Shown piece by piece: positions 23,601 to 34,356 of a stretch of 64,000 nt of DNA; positions within the stretch are counted from its first letter, which is position 1, and each line of letters begins with the position of its first letter. Source of the DNA: Purshia tridentata (Eukaryota > Streptophyta > Magnoliopsida > Rosales > Rosaceae); assembly GCA_003254885.1 (NCBI GenBank), contig QANT01000963.1, forward strand, positions 35,870-99,869, given 5' to 3'. The notes beneath the pieces are model-generated. The model saw only the letters and a program-made list of their open reading frames with translations, searched no databases and was not told the DNA's origin. The position numbers were made by a program, and so were the translations under genes.

Positions 23601-24273
23601 TTAATTCTGAACCAGATGTGAATGCAGTATACGAGCAAGCATCATGTGGCTCTTCCTTAACCCTTGCTAAAGTAATGCTGATGCATGAGCAGACTGGCCA
23701 TGACCAAAGCTCTAGCTGCGTAGCTGGGGATTCATTAGACAGGTCCTCTCCTAGCTCTTCAAACTTGAGCGGTACAAGTGAAGGCCAGGCCATGGAGGAT
23801 CTAGATGGGTGCACCCTTCTTCACCTTGCTTGTGAAACAGCAGACATTGGCATGCTTGAACTCCTCCTACAGTACGGAGCAAGTATAAATGTGACTGATT
23901 CAAGAGGTCAAACACCACTGGACCGTTGTATTCTCAGAGGCCGAAACTCATTTGCAAAATTGCTTCTTACAAGGTGACTATCATCTCATGGTTAGATTTG
24001 CAGGTTTTTAAAACAGATTTATTGCATTTTTCCCAATTTTGTGCTATTTTCCTGGGTCTTGATGTTTGTGATTGAACTAGTTGTCAATTTTCTTGTAAAT
24101 GCTGTGTTTTTGCCTCTGTTTTATGATTCCCTACTGAGGGATTTCACTTCATCTGCAGGGGAGCTGATCCAAGAGCATTAAATGGGCAAGGTAAAACCCC
24201 TCTAGAGCTGGCAGTGGAGTCAAACTGTGATGATAGTGAGGTCCTTGCTATATTATCGGACTCCAATGGATAA
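17695..24273 (+). CDS. AGD3: ARF GTPase-activating protein, VAN3/AGD3 type (BAR-PH-ArfGAP-ankyrin)
   Basis: Nineteen exons give 831 residues: 17695-17739, 18735-18811, 18940-19040, 19388-19458, 19922-19984, 20087-20131, 20278-20343, 20443-20490, 20574-20669, 20750-20791, 20923-21138, 21291-21422, 21517-21741, 21921-22007, 22091-22426, 23049-23194, 23288-23381, 23483-23973, 24159-24273. All junctions are GT-AG and in phase. Residues 1 to about 220 form a BAR domain. A PH domain spans about 293-437 ([20 protein letters not shown]). The ArfGAP zinc finger is at about 499-625, with CADC, CIEC and the arginine in GVHRNLG. Ankyrin repeats follow at about 741-815. Arabidopsis VAN3/SCARFACE acts at the trans-Golgi and plasma membrane, promotes GTP hydrolysis on ARF, and shapes vein continuity through auxin-carrier traffic. 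The N-terminus [15 protein letters not shown] fixes the start. The paralogue AGD1 is the main alternative. Confidence 0.95.
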
Positions 24274-26131
24274 AAATCTGAAATTAGGAACCACCCAAGG
24301 GCAAATCTACATAGATGCTGGATAATCTTAATTAAAAGAAACAAAGGTATTGCATTTGTAAAATTATAGTTCATAAATTTGAGGCTGGTTATCCTTTGAA
24401 TGAAATGTCAGTGTTTGTGGGTTTCAAAAGTGGTAGGATGGCATGCCTGCCCCTTTGGGGCATCGCTGCAAAATGTTGTCCTATGTTGTAATTTAAAATG
24501 GTTCCTTTGGTCTTGAGCCGATTAGCTTTCAGCCAAGTGGCTATGTAATGTGTTTTCTTTTGTCTATTCAGTTTTCTTCTTCCTTCCCGGTTGAAGCTAG
24601 CTGTGAGGATTTAGTCTAGGCATTGTGTATTTGTACATTATTTCATTTAGTGAAGCTTTTTGTGGTTGTAACTCTTTGAATGGACAATTTTTTATTTATG
24701 TTATTCATAGGTTCAGGGTTTCAAAAGGGGGAAAGAGAAAGAGGGGAACATAATTGAATACATAAAAGTTTCTGCTACATTGCTACTAGTTTGTTTTTTT
24801 TTTTTTTTAGGTTTTCTATTAGGAAAAAAGTTTCGAGGGAAATTATTTAATGATTTGACGCTTTCAATTGTAAATATCTCTATGAAATGGTGCGAGGACA
24901 AAAAAGAACGTTGAAATGGTGAAGCAACAAAACCCTCTGTGGGTATTTTAATTATTGCATTACCTTGAAAATAACAAAATTATATAAGTTAAATGTTTTT
25001 TTTTCAAAATTTATATAAAGAATGTTGCACAAGGCAATCAATGATACATATTTTCACTCAAAAAATTTGATCCACGTCAGACTAAACTACAAAATTCTGA
25101 AATGAAATGTCTGCACTGACATTTCTAAAGGTATGAACTGTGATGTTACATGTTCTTGGCGTATGAGTTAAATGTAGCGAACTATCAACGTAGCAGATAG
25201 GCAAGTTGGTATGCCTCCCTGCAAGTCAAACGGTACTCAATTATAAAAGTTTTTTTTTTTTTGACCAAGAAAATTATAAAAGTTAAGAGGCAATTGATAG
25301 TGCTAACTCAACTGCTTGAATAATGCTTTGTTGATTATGAACCAAAAGATGCTTAAAAAGCCTTTTGCATGCTCTTTAATCATAAACAAATGTTTTCTAG
25401 TTCATTTTTCAACAAATGTTTGGTAACTTTTAGTTTTACAATTGGTTTAGTGAGTCTAGTGACTGAACGGGAGCTTATAGTTTTATTTATTTAAAAATTT
25501 TAATACCTAAAAATAAAATTCCTCTTTTTTACTTTTGGTTATCGAGGTGAAAAACCCTTCATTCTCATGTTGGGCCTGGGCCTGAAAAGGCAGGCCCACA
25601 CGTGCACGCGTGTTGGTCTTTCGCTCGTCCCGAGAGCTTATGATGGTTAGAAACTGCAAAGCGGAAACCAAACCAACGATGAACGACCCCAGAAAACGTG
25701 TAAAAGATATTCCATTTCCAGCCCGCCAAAAAAAAAAAGTACTCCAATTAAGAAATTAATTAATTTAACAGCATCATCAAAGCATCAAAGAAAAGAAACA
25801 CACTTTGCTAATCGGCATTCGGTAATCCTGTAATCCCCATCCATTTCTTTAATCAGAATAAAATCCCCGTCGTGGTTCTCGCTCAACGGTCGCAATCTTT
25901 CCTCAAACTGAACCAACGGCGGAGATCTATTGGCGTTTGTCCCACACAGTTCGATGTCTCGCTTTCGGCCTCGTGATAGCGACGCAGTGCCAGCATGGCG
26001 CATGGGCCCCACTGAGCGTACTTAGTAGTCCGAAAGGCGGGAAGCCCAGTTTTGTCCTCCGCGTTTCTCATGAGAGAGAAAAAAGCAAAGAGCCAGAGGA
26101 AGTGTTGTGTAGCTCTGAGACACAGAGACAC

Positions 26132-26197
<66 letters not shown>

Positions 26198-26894
26198 CTA
26201 GGGATTTTTGTTTGTATTTCGAAATTTCAAGGACAATAATAATAGTGGGCAGGACGAGTAATGGGTTTGTGTATTTTTGTGGGTTGCGAAGAAAAGGACT
26301 CGGTTTGTGCATATGTGATATTGTGTGTCTGACTTCGAATCGGCAAGTTTTGGAACTTGGTCATTTTTTTTTTCTTTCTTGTCATTTTTGGCAAGCAGTT
26401 TGGGTCCTTATCTCTGCTAGCGAGTAATGGTTTTGGTAAAGAGTGCGATAAAAGGAGTGTTAGATGAGGGGTTCGAAGAAGAAAGATGCGAATCGGTGAC
26501 GAAATGATTCTTTGCGTCTTTTTACTGAACATTTTTCTGTCAAAAAATTCGATTTTTATCTGATATTCTCTTCTTTTACATGCCCCTTGAAGCTTCTTCT
26601 CTCATGGGTTCTCTCCGCACTTTCCCGCAATATTCCAAGTATTTCTGGTTTGAGTTGCATTTTCTGCTTCTCCAATTTTCATGGAGGCTAAAGCCTTAAG
26701 AAAACAGAAAAAGGTTTAAGCTTTTGACTCCAAAGCAGCTCCTCTGAGTTTGTTTGGCTAGATACTCAAGAATAAATTCGAGCATTAAGATTGGTTTTGT
26801 TCATTTTCATCTGGGTTATATAGTTTGAAGCTCTTGCTACATTAGAAGAACCCAATTCGCTACATGTGGGTTTTAGTTTAATTTTTCTGGGCCT
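24274..26894. other. Intergenic region and long leader of CORYNE
   Basis: This contains the 3' UTR of the VAN3-like gene, then AT-rich DNA. A short GC-richer segment at 25570-25610 has two GGGCCTG motifs and ACACGTGCACGCG, typical of promoter cores. From about 25.8 kb the sequence looks like a transcribed leader, including a long GA microsatellite and two overlapping uORFs (26427-26507 and 26486-26563). No other coding gene is supported. Confidence 0.5.
26139..26185. repeat. (GA)n microsatellite in the CORYNE leader region
   Basis: About 23 uninterrupted GA units, preceded by GAGACACA repeats and followed by GCGAGCGAGC. Such tracts are common in plant 5' UTRs and bind GAGA-binding (BPC) factors. 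Confidence 0.9.
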
Positions 26895-26942
26895 TTGCTT
26901 TGCTCACTGTCTTGCTTTTGCGATTTTTGGCTTTCTGCTTCA

Positions 26943-28918
26943 ATGGGTGGAAGAAGATGTCCCTCAAAATTGAACAGTTGGACTACAAGGCTTCTCCTTT
27001 TGCTATTCATGCTCTGCTCTCGCCAAGAAACTGCACAGTGCCAAGAAACTGAGCCTCCATCGCCATCAAAGCAGCCCCACTTCAAGAATGAGTTTCATAG
27101 AATCATTCTCAGCATTGTGTTAGGAATACTGACCGGACTCATTTGTGCCCTTCTCTCTGCTTGTTTACTCCGCTGCTTTATTCGCTACATTCGAAGAACC
27201 CCAATTCTCAAAGGCCCTGTCATATTTTCCCCGAAAATCGCTTCCAAGACGCTCCAATTGGCATTAGCTACTGAGAACCAGTTGCTAGGGTCAAGCCCCA
27301 ATGGCAAGTACTACAGGACTGTTCTTGACAATGGGCTCATCATTGCAGTCAAGCAGCTCGAACCCTTTTCCGAGTGTGGCTCGCCGGAGGCTCAGAGCAG
27401 GTCGGCGAAGAGACGGGTGCAGCAGGTGTTGGAAGTGCTTGCTGGGCTGAGACATAGGCATTTGATGAGCTTGCGGGCTTATGTTCGGGAGCACGATAGG
27501 TTCTCTTTGGTTTATGATTTTGTGCCCAATGGGAGTCTGGAGGATGCCATGAATAGAGTAAGAGAAAACCAGGTGCAGCTTGGTTGGGAAGTTCGGCTTC
27601 GGATTGCAGTTGGGGTGATTAAGGGGCTTCAGTATCTTCATGCATACGTCCCTCAGATTCTGCACTACAACTTAAAGCCTACAAATGTTATGTTGGATGC
27701 AGAGTTTGAACCAAGGTTGGGAGATTATGGGTTGACTAAGCTTACTCCTTATTTGGATGGAGCAATATCTGGCTACAGTGCTCCAGAGTGTTTCCAGAAT
27801 GATAGGTATACCCATCAAACTTTGATATATCCAAAATTGATAATTTTTCCTCTTCTACAATTGCTATAAAGTTTAATTGAGCTATATCTACTTCCTTCCA
27901 CTTTCCATGAGTTTAGAATAGTTGGCAGGAGTTTGGTATTCCACATACCAAAATGTTGATATGGGGTTGTAGTTTGGGGCAGGATTGGATAAGGCTTCTT
28001 ACTTATCGATTTTGATTTATTTATTTATCTTCTTCTCTTCCAAATGCCCCATTCTCCTGCACATATGCGGCTTTGTGCAGGCTCACCTGGATACCGGACG
28101 ATGTGTGTTCTGGGGGTGGGATTGGAGTCCCACTCCCTTTGTTGAACTTTCTCTGCTGAAAAACTTCGAGGGCAAGATGCTCTCTTCCAATACTCTTTTA
28201 CTCAATTTAGCATTAGGATTCTGATAATCTATATTTCACTATGTATGGAATTTTGAAAATTACCTTGGCGTTAGACTTTACAATGAAATTCTTATAATTT
28301 GTCAAGATTTAAGACTTAATAAAACTTGAGGATATTGATGGTTTTCTGTTTTTTTTTTTTTTTGGTCTTAAATTTGGTGATATGGGGTTTTATTTGTAGC
28401 GATTGCATTATATGAGAATCATAACTGTATTACATCATTAGTAGAAATGCCGACTTACTAGCTTTTAGTGTCGAAATAAAAAAGAAAAACTATAGAAAAG
28501 AAGGTTTAAGGGGAATGGAAAATACAAGTAAAATTTGAGATAGTATCTTTCTCTCTATTGAAGAGAGGTATGTTCATTTACTAAGGGCAGTATACTGAAT
28601 TTGAACAGGTACACTGATAAGAGTGACATTTTCAGTTTTGGGATGATATTGGGTGTTCTATTAACTGGTAGAGACCCAACTGACCCCTTCTTTGGGGAAG
28701 CAGCTAGTGGTGGAAGTTTAGGACGGTGGTTGCGGCACTTGCAGCACGCAGGGGAGGCCCGGGAAGCATTAGATAAGAGTATTATAGGGGAAGAAGGGGA
28801 GGAAGATGAGATGTTGATGGCAGTGAGAATTGCTGTTGTATGCCTATCAGATTTGCCAGCAGAGAGACCCTCAAGTGATGAACTTGTTCACATGCTAACC
28901 CAACTGCACAGTTTTTGA
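26943..28918 (+). CDS. CRN: CORYNE, membrane-anchored receptor-like pseudokinase
   Basis: Two exons, 26943-27805 and 28609-28918, join in phase (QND then RYTDKSD) to give 390 residues. An N-terminal signal sequence (LLLLLFMLC) is followed by a short extracellular stretch, one transmembrane helix (IILSIVLGILTGLICALL) and a kinase-like domain from about residue 75. There are no leucine-rich repeats, as in Arabidopsis CORYNE. The ATP-lysine in IIAVKQL is present, but the catalytic-loop HRD is HYN and DFG is DYG, so the catalytic Asp is missing and the domain is probably a pseudokinase. CORYNE pairs with CLAVATA2 to transmit CLE peptide signals that limit stem-cell number. The frame is also open from an ATG at 26895 (16 more residues). 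I chose 26943 because it yields a conventional signal peptide. Confidence 0.93.
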
Positions 28919-30474
28919 AACAAATGTAAGTATTTCACTGAAACTTGTATTTCTGTAGATCTCGGGGAACTAGACTTCAGAAATGTTTGCTTTCAGGTTT
29001 TGTTCTGCAATCTGCAATCTGCACATTTCTTTTAAAATTGTAATTTGCATGTATATTGACTGTGAGTGAAGAAGCTGGAAGTCAAGGAAATTTCTGACTT
29101 TGGGGTGAGAATGAACAGGTATCTATGTGGGACATCTCTATTATTGTGTTTTTCACCTCCTAATGATGGTAGGGTTTAGTTGGCAGTCTTTTTCTGGAAA
29201 ATAATTTTCTGAAATCACGGGCCCTTTTCAACCGAAATTTGACAAGCCTCTACTACATTTCTGATTGAACATTAGCATTCAGTGTAATGTGCAAATGTCT
29301 AAAGCATATAACGAGCCTTCATATCTTGTCATGCTTCAGTGTTCCTGTGTCAGGCATGGACTCAAATTCTAAGATACATCCAACAAACTGAATATGGAGC
29401 ATACAGATCAAACAAAATCAATAGTTCATAAAGGATCAAGCAGCAAAATGAGTATCTCAGTTATTTGACCGTGCTTATGAATTATGGCATTGATAATTAA
29501 GTTTCAAGTTTCTCTGTTTACTTGCTTGCTGTGATCTCCATGATTCAATTCTAGTTCTGGAAGAAGTAAAAGCTAGTATTTATTTAGTTTGTCTTGCCTA
29601 AAGTGTGTGACAAAATGTGTCCACATGCGGTGTACATGCATAGGAAGCAGGAAAAGACTGGAAAAAGCATGTGGTGGGGGTAATGACTAATGAGAAACCT
29701 TGGCAGCTCATGCATCTGGGGCCAAAATTAGCATGCTTGGCTTGAAAAAAAGCATGACGGATCCATAAAAAAAGAATCAGTTAACCAGCCTTTCCAGCTG
29801 GTGGTGTGACTGGTGTCTCCGGCCTCTTATCAATCTTGGTGGACCTTACAATTTCATCATCTACACATCTTTGGAAAATGAACATTAGTCTTAACCTAGT
29901 CTTAGTCGTTTGAGTGTTCTAGGTCTTCATACTATTAATTTTTCTCTCTTTATGGTTAAATTATGTTTACAATAAAGGACACTAACAAATTTGTCAATTA
30001 GAAAGTGGATATTGGGAAAATGTCTTTTTTTTGATAAAAAAAAACAAAGAAGACAAAAATGTCAAATGATGTGTGCTGAAGATGTTAAGTCGGGGATAAT
30101 TGAAAATAAAACCTAACTACATTGACTTGATTGAAAATTTTTCGTCTTTCTAATTAATGTGGGCTTTTTCACTTTACCTCTAATTCCTAAATTTATTTTT
30201 TATTTTTTGCTAGGAGTGCGAAAATGGGAATTTTTATATTTTATATGCTAGGAATCAATCCAAAATAACAAATATTTTTCAAAAAATAGGGGCTGCCACG
30301 TTGGCTTCAGTTCACCACCAGAAGATCAACATCTTATCCTGTCTCAAAAAATCTTGGCACCTTATCCATCCAAGTCACTGTGCGAGGCTCATATATATAC
30401 TGCCACTGTGAACTGGGAACCCTGACCCTCTTGATCCCTCCAAAAACCAACTTCTCAGAATACAAGCCATCAAA
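28919..30474. other. Intergenic region with LIR1 promoter
   Basis: The first part is the CORYNE 3' UTR. No coding sequence is supported. The last 180 bases look like a light-responsive promoter, annotated separately. Confidence 0.5.
30297..30399 (+). promoter_or_regulatory. Probable light-responsive promoter of LIR1
   Basis: A CACGT core (30297-30301, within GCCACGTTGGC) is followed by two inverted I-box motifs, CTTATC at 30333-30338 and 30361-30366. A clear TATA box, TATATATA, lies at 30392-30399, about 75 bases before the start codon. CACGT plus GATAAG elements form the classic light-regulated promoter unit of plant photosynthesis genes. The motifs are visible; the regulation is inferred from the gene family. 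Confidence 0.55.
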
Positions 30475-31135
30475 ATGCAGGCCACTCTACATCTCGCACC
30501 ACCAACACCCCTTGCTCTTGTAACACCCACCACCACCACCACCACCAAGTCCCTGGCCTTGCCATGCAGGTCCATTCCAAGGCTACAAACATGCAGGTGT
30601 CCCCCAATCAAGGCTACCAGTACCTCATCATCCGACCCTTCAACAGTTGATTACACCTCGATGACTTCGTAAGTAGTCAATTCAGCAATATATATTCTTT
30701 TTGGTCTTTTCTGAAGCATTTATTGAGTGGCTAATTATTTGTGAAAAAATTTCAGTGTTTTTCCAGCAGAGGCTTGTGAGACAATCGGAGGAGAGGCTTG
30801 TGATGCTGAAATGTATCCTGAAGTGAAGCTGAAACCTGAAGGCAGGAACAGAAGCACAGCCGGGACTGGTTCAGAGCAGTTGGACAGAGATTATTTAGAG
30901 TATGACAATCCCAAAACGTAAGATCACAGTAACAGTGTTGAAGTGACTAATCTTTGATTAGTTTGAGATCTAATGCTTGAGCAGAATAAAAGGAAATATG
31001 GGGGTATTCTGTGTTTTCTTTCATGGTAGATGAATATGTTTGATTGATTATTGATGCAGGGTCTTCCCTGGAGAGGCTTGTGATGATCTTGGAGGAGAAT
31101 TTTGCGAGCCTGAGTATCAGACAGGGGTATACTAG
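30475..31135 (+). CDS. LIR1: Light-regulated protein LIR1, chloroplastic
   Basis: Three exons, 30475-30668, 30756-30917 and 31060-31135, encode 143 residues. The first about 45 residues are rich in Thr, Ser, Pro and Ala, as in a chloroplast transit peptide. The mature part has two copies of a cysteine motif, VFPAEACETIGGEACDAEMY and VFPGEACDDLGGEFCEPEY, the hallmark of LIR1. LIR1 interacts with ferredoxin-NADP reductase and TROL and strengthens FNR attachment to thylakoids. Its transcript is light- and clock-controlled in rice and Arabidopsis. Each cysteine repeat begins an exon, which suggests that the repeats arose by exon duplication. Confidence 0.93.
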
Positions 31136-31502
31136 ACTATTCCAGAGCCTCTGGTGAATTTAATTATCTTGTGAATAATTACTACTTGGAAGTGTACTTG
31201 ACAACGATCTTGAATAATTATGCACTGGAGCTTGTAATAGCCCACTTGGGAAATTCTAATTTCATTATCTGAATTTTAGTTGCAAGTATTCAATATTGAA
31301 AAACTAAAGAATCAGAGGGATACTGGAAATAAGAAAAGATGAAACTGAATGTGCAAGACACTGGTTTCCAGAAACTTGAAATACTGATTAGATCATGTTT
31401 CAGAGAATGCATATCACAGAGTTTTAAGGATTTATACACAACTCATAGTGAGAAAGGACAATCAAACAGAATATTACACTGACATTTTGTAGGCATCAAA
31501 TG
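31136..31502. other. Convergent 3' spacer between LIR1 and the ATPase gene
   Basis: A 367-base spacer between two facing stop codons. It should hold both 3' UTRs. No other feature is seen. Confidence 0.5.
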
Positions 31503-32774
31503 TCACGGAGCTTCGAGTAATTTTGGTTCACTAGCTTCAGTGATCTCCTCCAAAAAAAGATACTGGAGAGCTATGGAGTACTTAGCAGTCTTTGTTCTAC
31601 CTGAGCTGCCACTCCCTGAATAGCTGCTATAGTTTTTTAGAATAAACGATCCAGAGCCATCGCCTTCAACCCACATACACTCCGATTATAAAATGTTGCA
31701 AGGATCAAAGGCAAGAGAGTTAACGTATAACCATCCCATTGCTAAACTAACCTTTAATTGTAAAAATGGTTGTAACCCATCTTTTGTAGATGAAGAGCAA
31801 TCGTGGGGAGTCTCCATGGTGTGTATCCGATAACAGAAGCTTGCAAGGCCTTGTTTCACTACCATTGAAATTGAAGCATGTAATAGTACTTACATAGTAA
31901 CGGAGCAAATTAATTCGCTAATTACAAGCAACAAACTTGGGTTACTCACTTTGCATGAATCATGGCATTGTGACATAAAGCTAGTGTCCGAACCATTGCC
32001 AAGTCTCTTCCACGTGGGTTACCGTATCTTTCTTGGCAGCTCCTTTAATGGAAATTGAGTGTGAATTAAATTAAAGACAAAAAGAAAATCAGAAATGAAA
32101 AAAGTAAGTACCTTTCGTCAAAGAAATCTCCAAAATCATCAATAACAACTGCCACAGGAAATGTGTCGTGCAGCTGATATGCAGCAAAGTACTTCTTAAT
32201 CCCTTCATCATCATCCACATACCTATACATTATGGTACTTATCAAAAACTCCATGCATGCATCACCATTGTTCATTGTTGAAGCGTTATCAAGAAAGTTT
32301 CAAAGGGTCACTCACTTACTTCATTTGTATGCGCTGAAAGGTCTCAGAGGATGAATCAACGCCCTGAAAAATTTAAACACACAACAACTTGGCATCAATA
32401 TTATGCATTCCAGAAATTAACAGAAGGAAAATGAAAAAGAGAAGAGGTCCGTACCTGGGAAAGATAAGGGGGTTTGGCCTCTAACCTTCGGCGGTTGCAA
32501 ATGAACATCACTTGACCATTGCCATGGTGGGTTTCTTCCATTGCGGAGTTGAATGCGAATTGGAACAGTAAGGAGGTTTTTCCGCTGGCAAAAAGATATA
32601 TGGATAGAAGCAATTAGAGAATAGAGAAAGAAAGAGAGAAAGAAAGAGAGAAAGAAAGAGAGTTGAATATGAATACCAGGAAGGAGGGCCAGAGAGAAGC
32701 ATGATGTGGTGGGATTGGGATTGGTTGCTTTGTTGGAGGTCCATTTGCCTCACTGAGAAGAACCTCTGCACCAT
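31503..32774 (-). CDS. RecA/RAD51-like P-loop ATPase, SWSAP1-like
   Basis: Seven exons, 32774-32677, 32584-32455, 32363-32320, 32222-32112, 32042-31950, 31858-31752 and 31663-31503, give 247 residues with all phases consistent. A Walker A motif GPPSCGKTS lies at residues 29-37, split by intron 1 inside the Cys codon. A Walker B-like hydrophobic strand ends VVIDDFGDFF near residue 120. Between them, VMFICNRRRLEAKPP and FQRIQMKYVDD match the spacing of the corresponding blocks in human SWSAP1. SWSAP1 partners the SWIM-domain protein SWS1 and stabilises RAD51 filaments in homologous recombination. The small size without an N-terminal DNA-binding domain fits. The P-loop assignment is firm; the SWSAP1 name is an inference from pattern similarity. 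Confidence 0.7.
32620..32662. repeat. GAGAAAGAAA-type microsatellite in intron 1 of the ATPase gene
   Basis: About three and a half copies of the 12-mer GAGAGAAAGAAA occupy nearly half of a 92-base intron (32676-32585). On the coding strand it forms the polypyrimidine tract preceding the acceptor. Confidence 0.8.
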
Positions 32775-34356
32775 GGTTAAGCACTTACAGCTCAAGGCTG
32801 AAGCTACAATATTCTCAACCAGCAGATGAGAATTTATACAAGGGCCCAACAAAGCCCATATTTGTTTTTCTGGGCCTGGAAAATAATGAGCCCAAATAAG
32901 TGGGAAAGGGTAATGGTCAAGTAAACAATTTGAAAGCATAACCACATCCAAGTGATCAAAAACTAGCTAAGAACAACAGGCAACATACATAATAGGGAAA
33001 GAAAAATTAATGGCGGTTGATCCTACATGTGACAACTATATTGGGCTTGAGATCCAGTTTGGCTATGCCTGCCATCAGTTGTTTCCATCAGCCTCCTCAT
33101 CCTGTTAGTTTTTGTTCGAATATATGCAGTCTGCCAATAACAACTACTTTATACTCTATAGGGAGAATGAGGTTTAAAATGATTTTGGTTGAATCTTGCT
33201 CAACTTTTTTGCACTGCTGGCAGTAGTAACTAGTAATCACTGAATTAATTGATTGGCATGTTCAATCACTGTTACTCTTTTCTTTGCTTAAAGCCAACCT
33301 TAAAACTATGTTATGTTTGTTAGCTTCTCCCTCCACCAGTTCTGTGTCCAAAGAGAGAGGTGTTCCCCTATTTGGAAAATGGATCCTCCAGGCCTCCAGT
33401 AACGTCGTCTACTGCTTAATTCCTCTGTTAATGCAATGATATGGAACATGTAAAGGTGTAATGCAACTCATATCGACCTTAAATGCCTCATAAGAGTTTT
33501 AATTTTGCTCTATCAATCGCAAATTTGGCTTACAACAACATGAAGATATGTACCGTACCAACTTTCATTTTTCTGACCAGCTGGTTCATCTAAAATAATG
33601 CAAGGAGAAAATTACTCTGTCAATCAAACAGCTATAACTTATACTTTTGGTTTTGTCCAATCCTTACCCGCCCTCCAAACGAGGCCTTGTTGATCATTGA
33701 TCGACAGCCAGGACATTGTTATTTGTATTGCCTGCTTTTGTTGCCCCTGTCATGTACACCGACATTGAATACGAATCTCAAATGAAAACCACCAAAATTT
33801 CGGTTCAGAAGAAGATCAAAACTTGAATCACAGTACTTCATCTGCGAGGCCGTAGGAGAGACTTTATTTTGTGCTATATAAATGGGCGTGGATAAGGTTA
33901 GTTTTCCACCTTACTCTATTAGGAGGCGCTATTAGTTTGCAAAAATTTCAGAAATTGTCACACTCATCTACACCACTGTTTGCTGCCAAATTGGCAATAT
34001 AGCTGGTCCAGTATACGCTTTAGGCTGTACAGCCTTTAGGTTTGTAAATCTCAAGGAGGGGGTGTAAATGGGATACGGAGTTTTTACTTTTAAAATCATA
34101 ATTTCAAACTTATCTTTCACAGTAAAACAAGAATACACATTATTTTGCATAAAGAATATATATTCTACATAGCTTAAAAGCTTCAGTTTTCGATTCATTT
34201 AAGCAAAAAGGATAAAGAAAACGAAACACAAGTTTTCAAGGAATCCAAATGGAGATCACTCATAAGTTGGTAACTGCTGTTATTAAGAGTAAGGACCTAA
34301 ATCAGCCAAGAAGAAAATTATCTTCATAATATTACACTGGATCATAATAATTAAAT
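32775..34356. other. Intergenic region
   Basis: This is the promoter of the ATPase gene (-) and the 3' flank of aspartokinase (-). A GGGCCCA/GGGCCTGG pair at about 32840-32880 resembles TCP-binding site II elements common in housekeeping and replication genes. No coding exon is seen. Confidence 0.45.

Noticed and set aside
26022-26312. Frame with long Ser-Leu and Arg-Glu dipeptide runs
   Set aside because: A pure product of the GA microsatellite.
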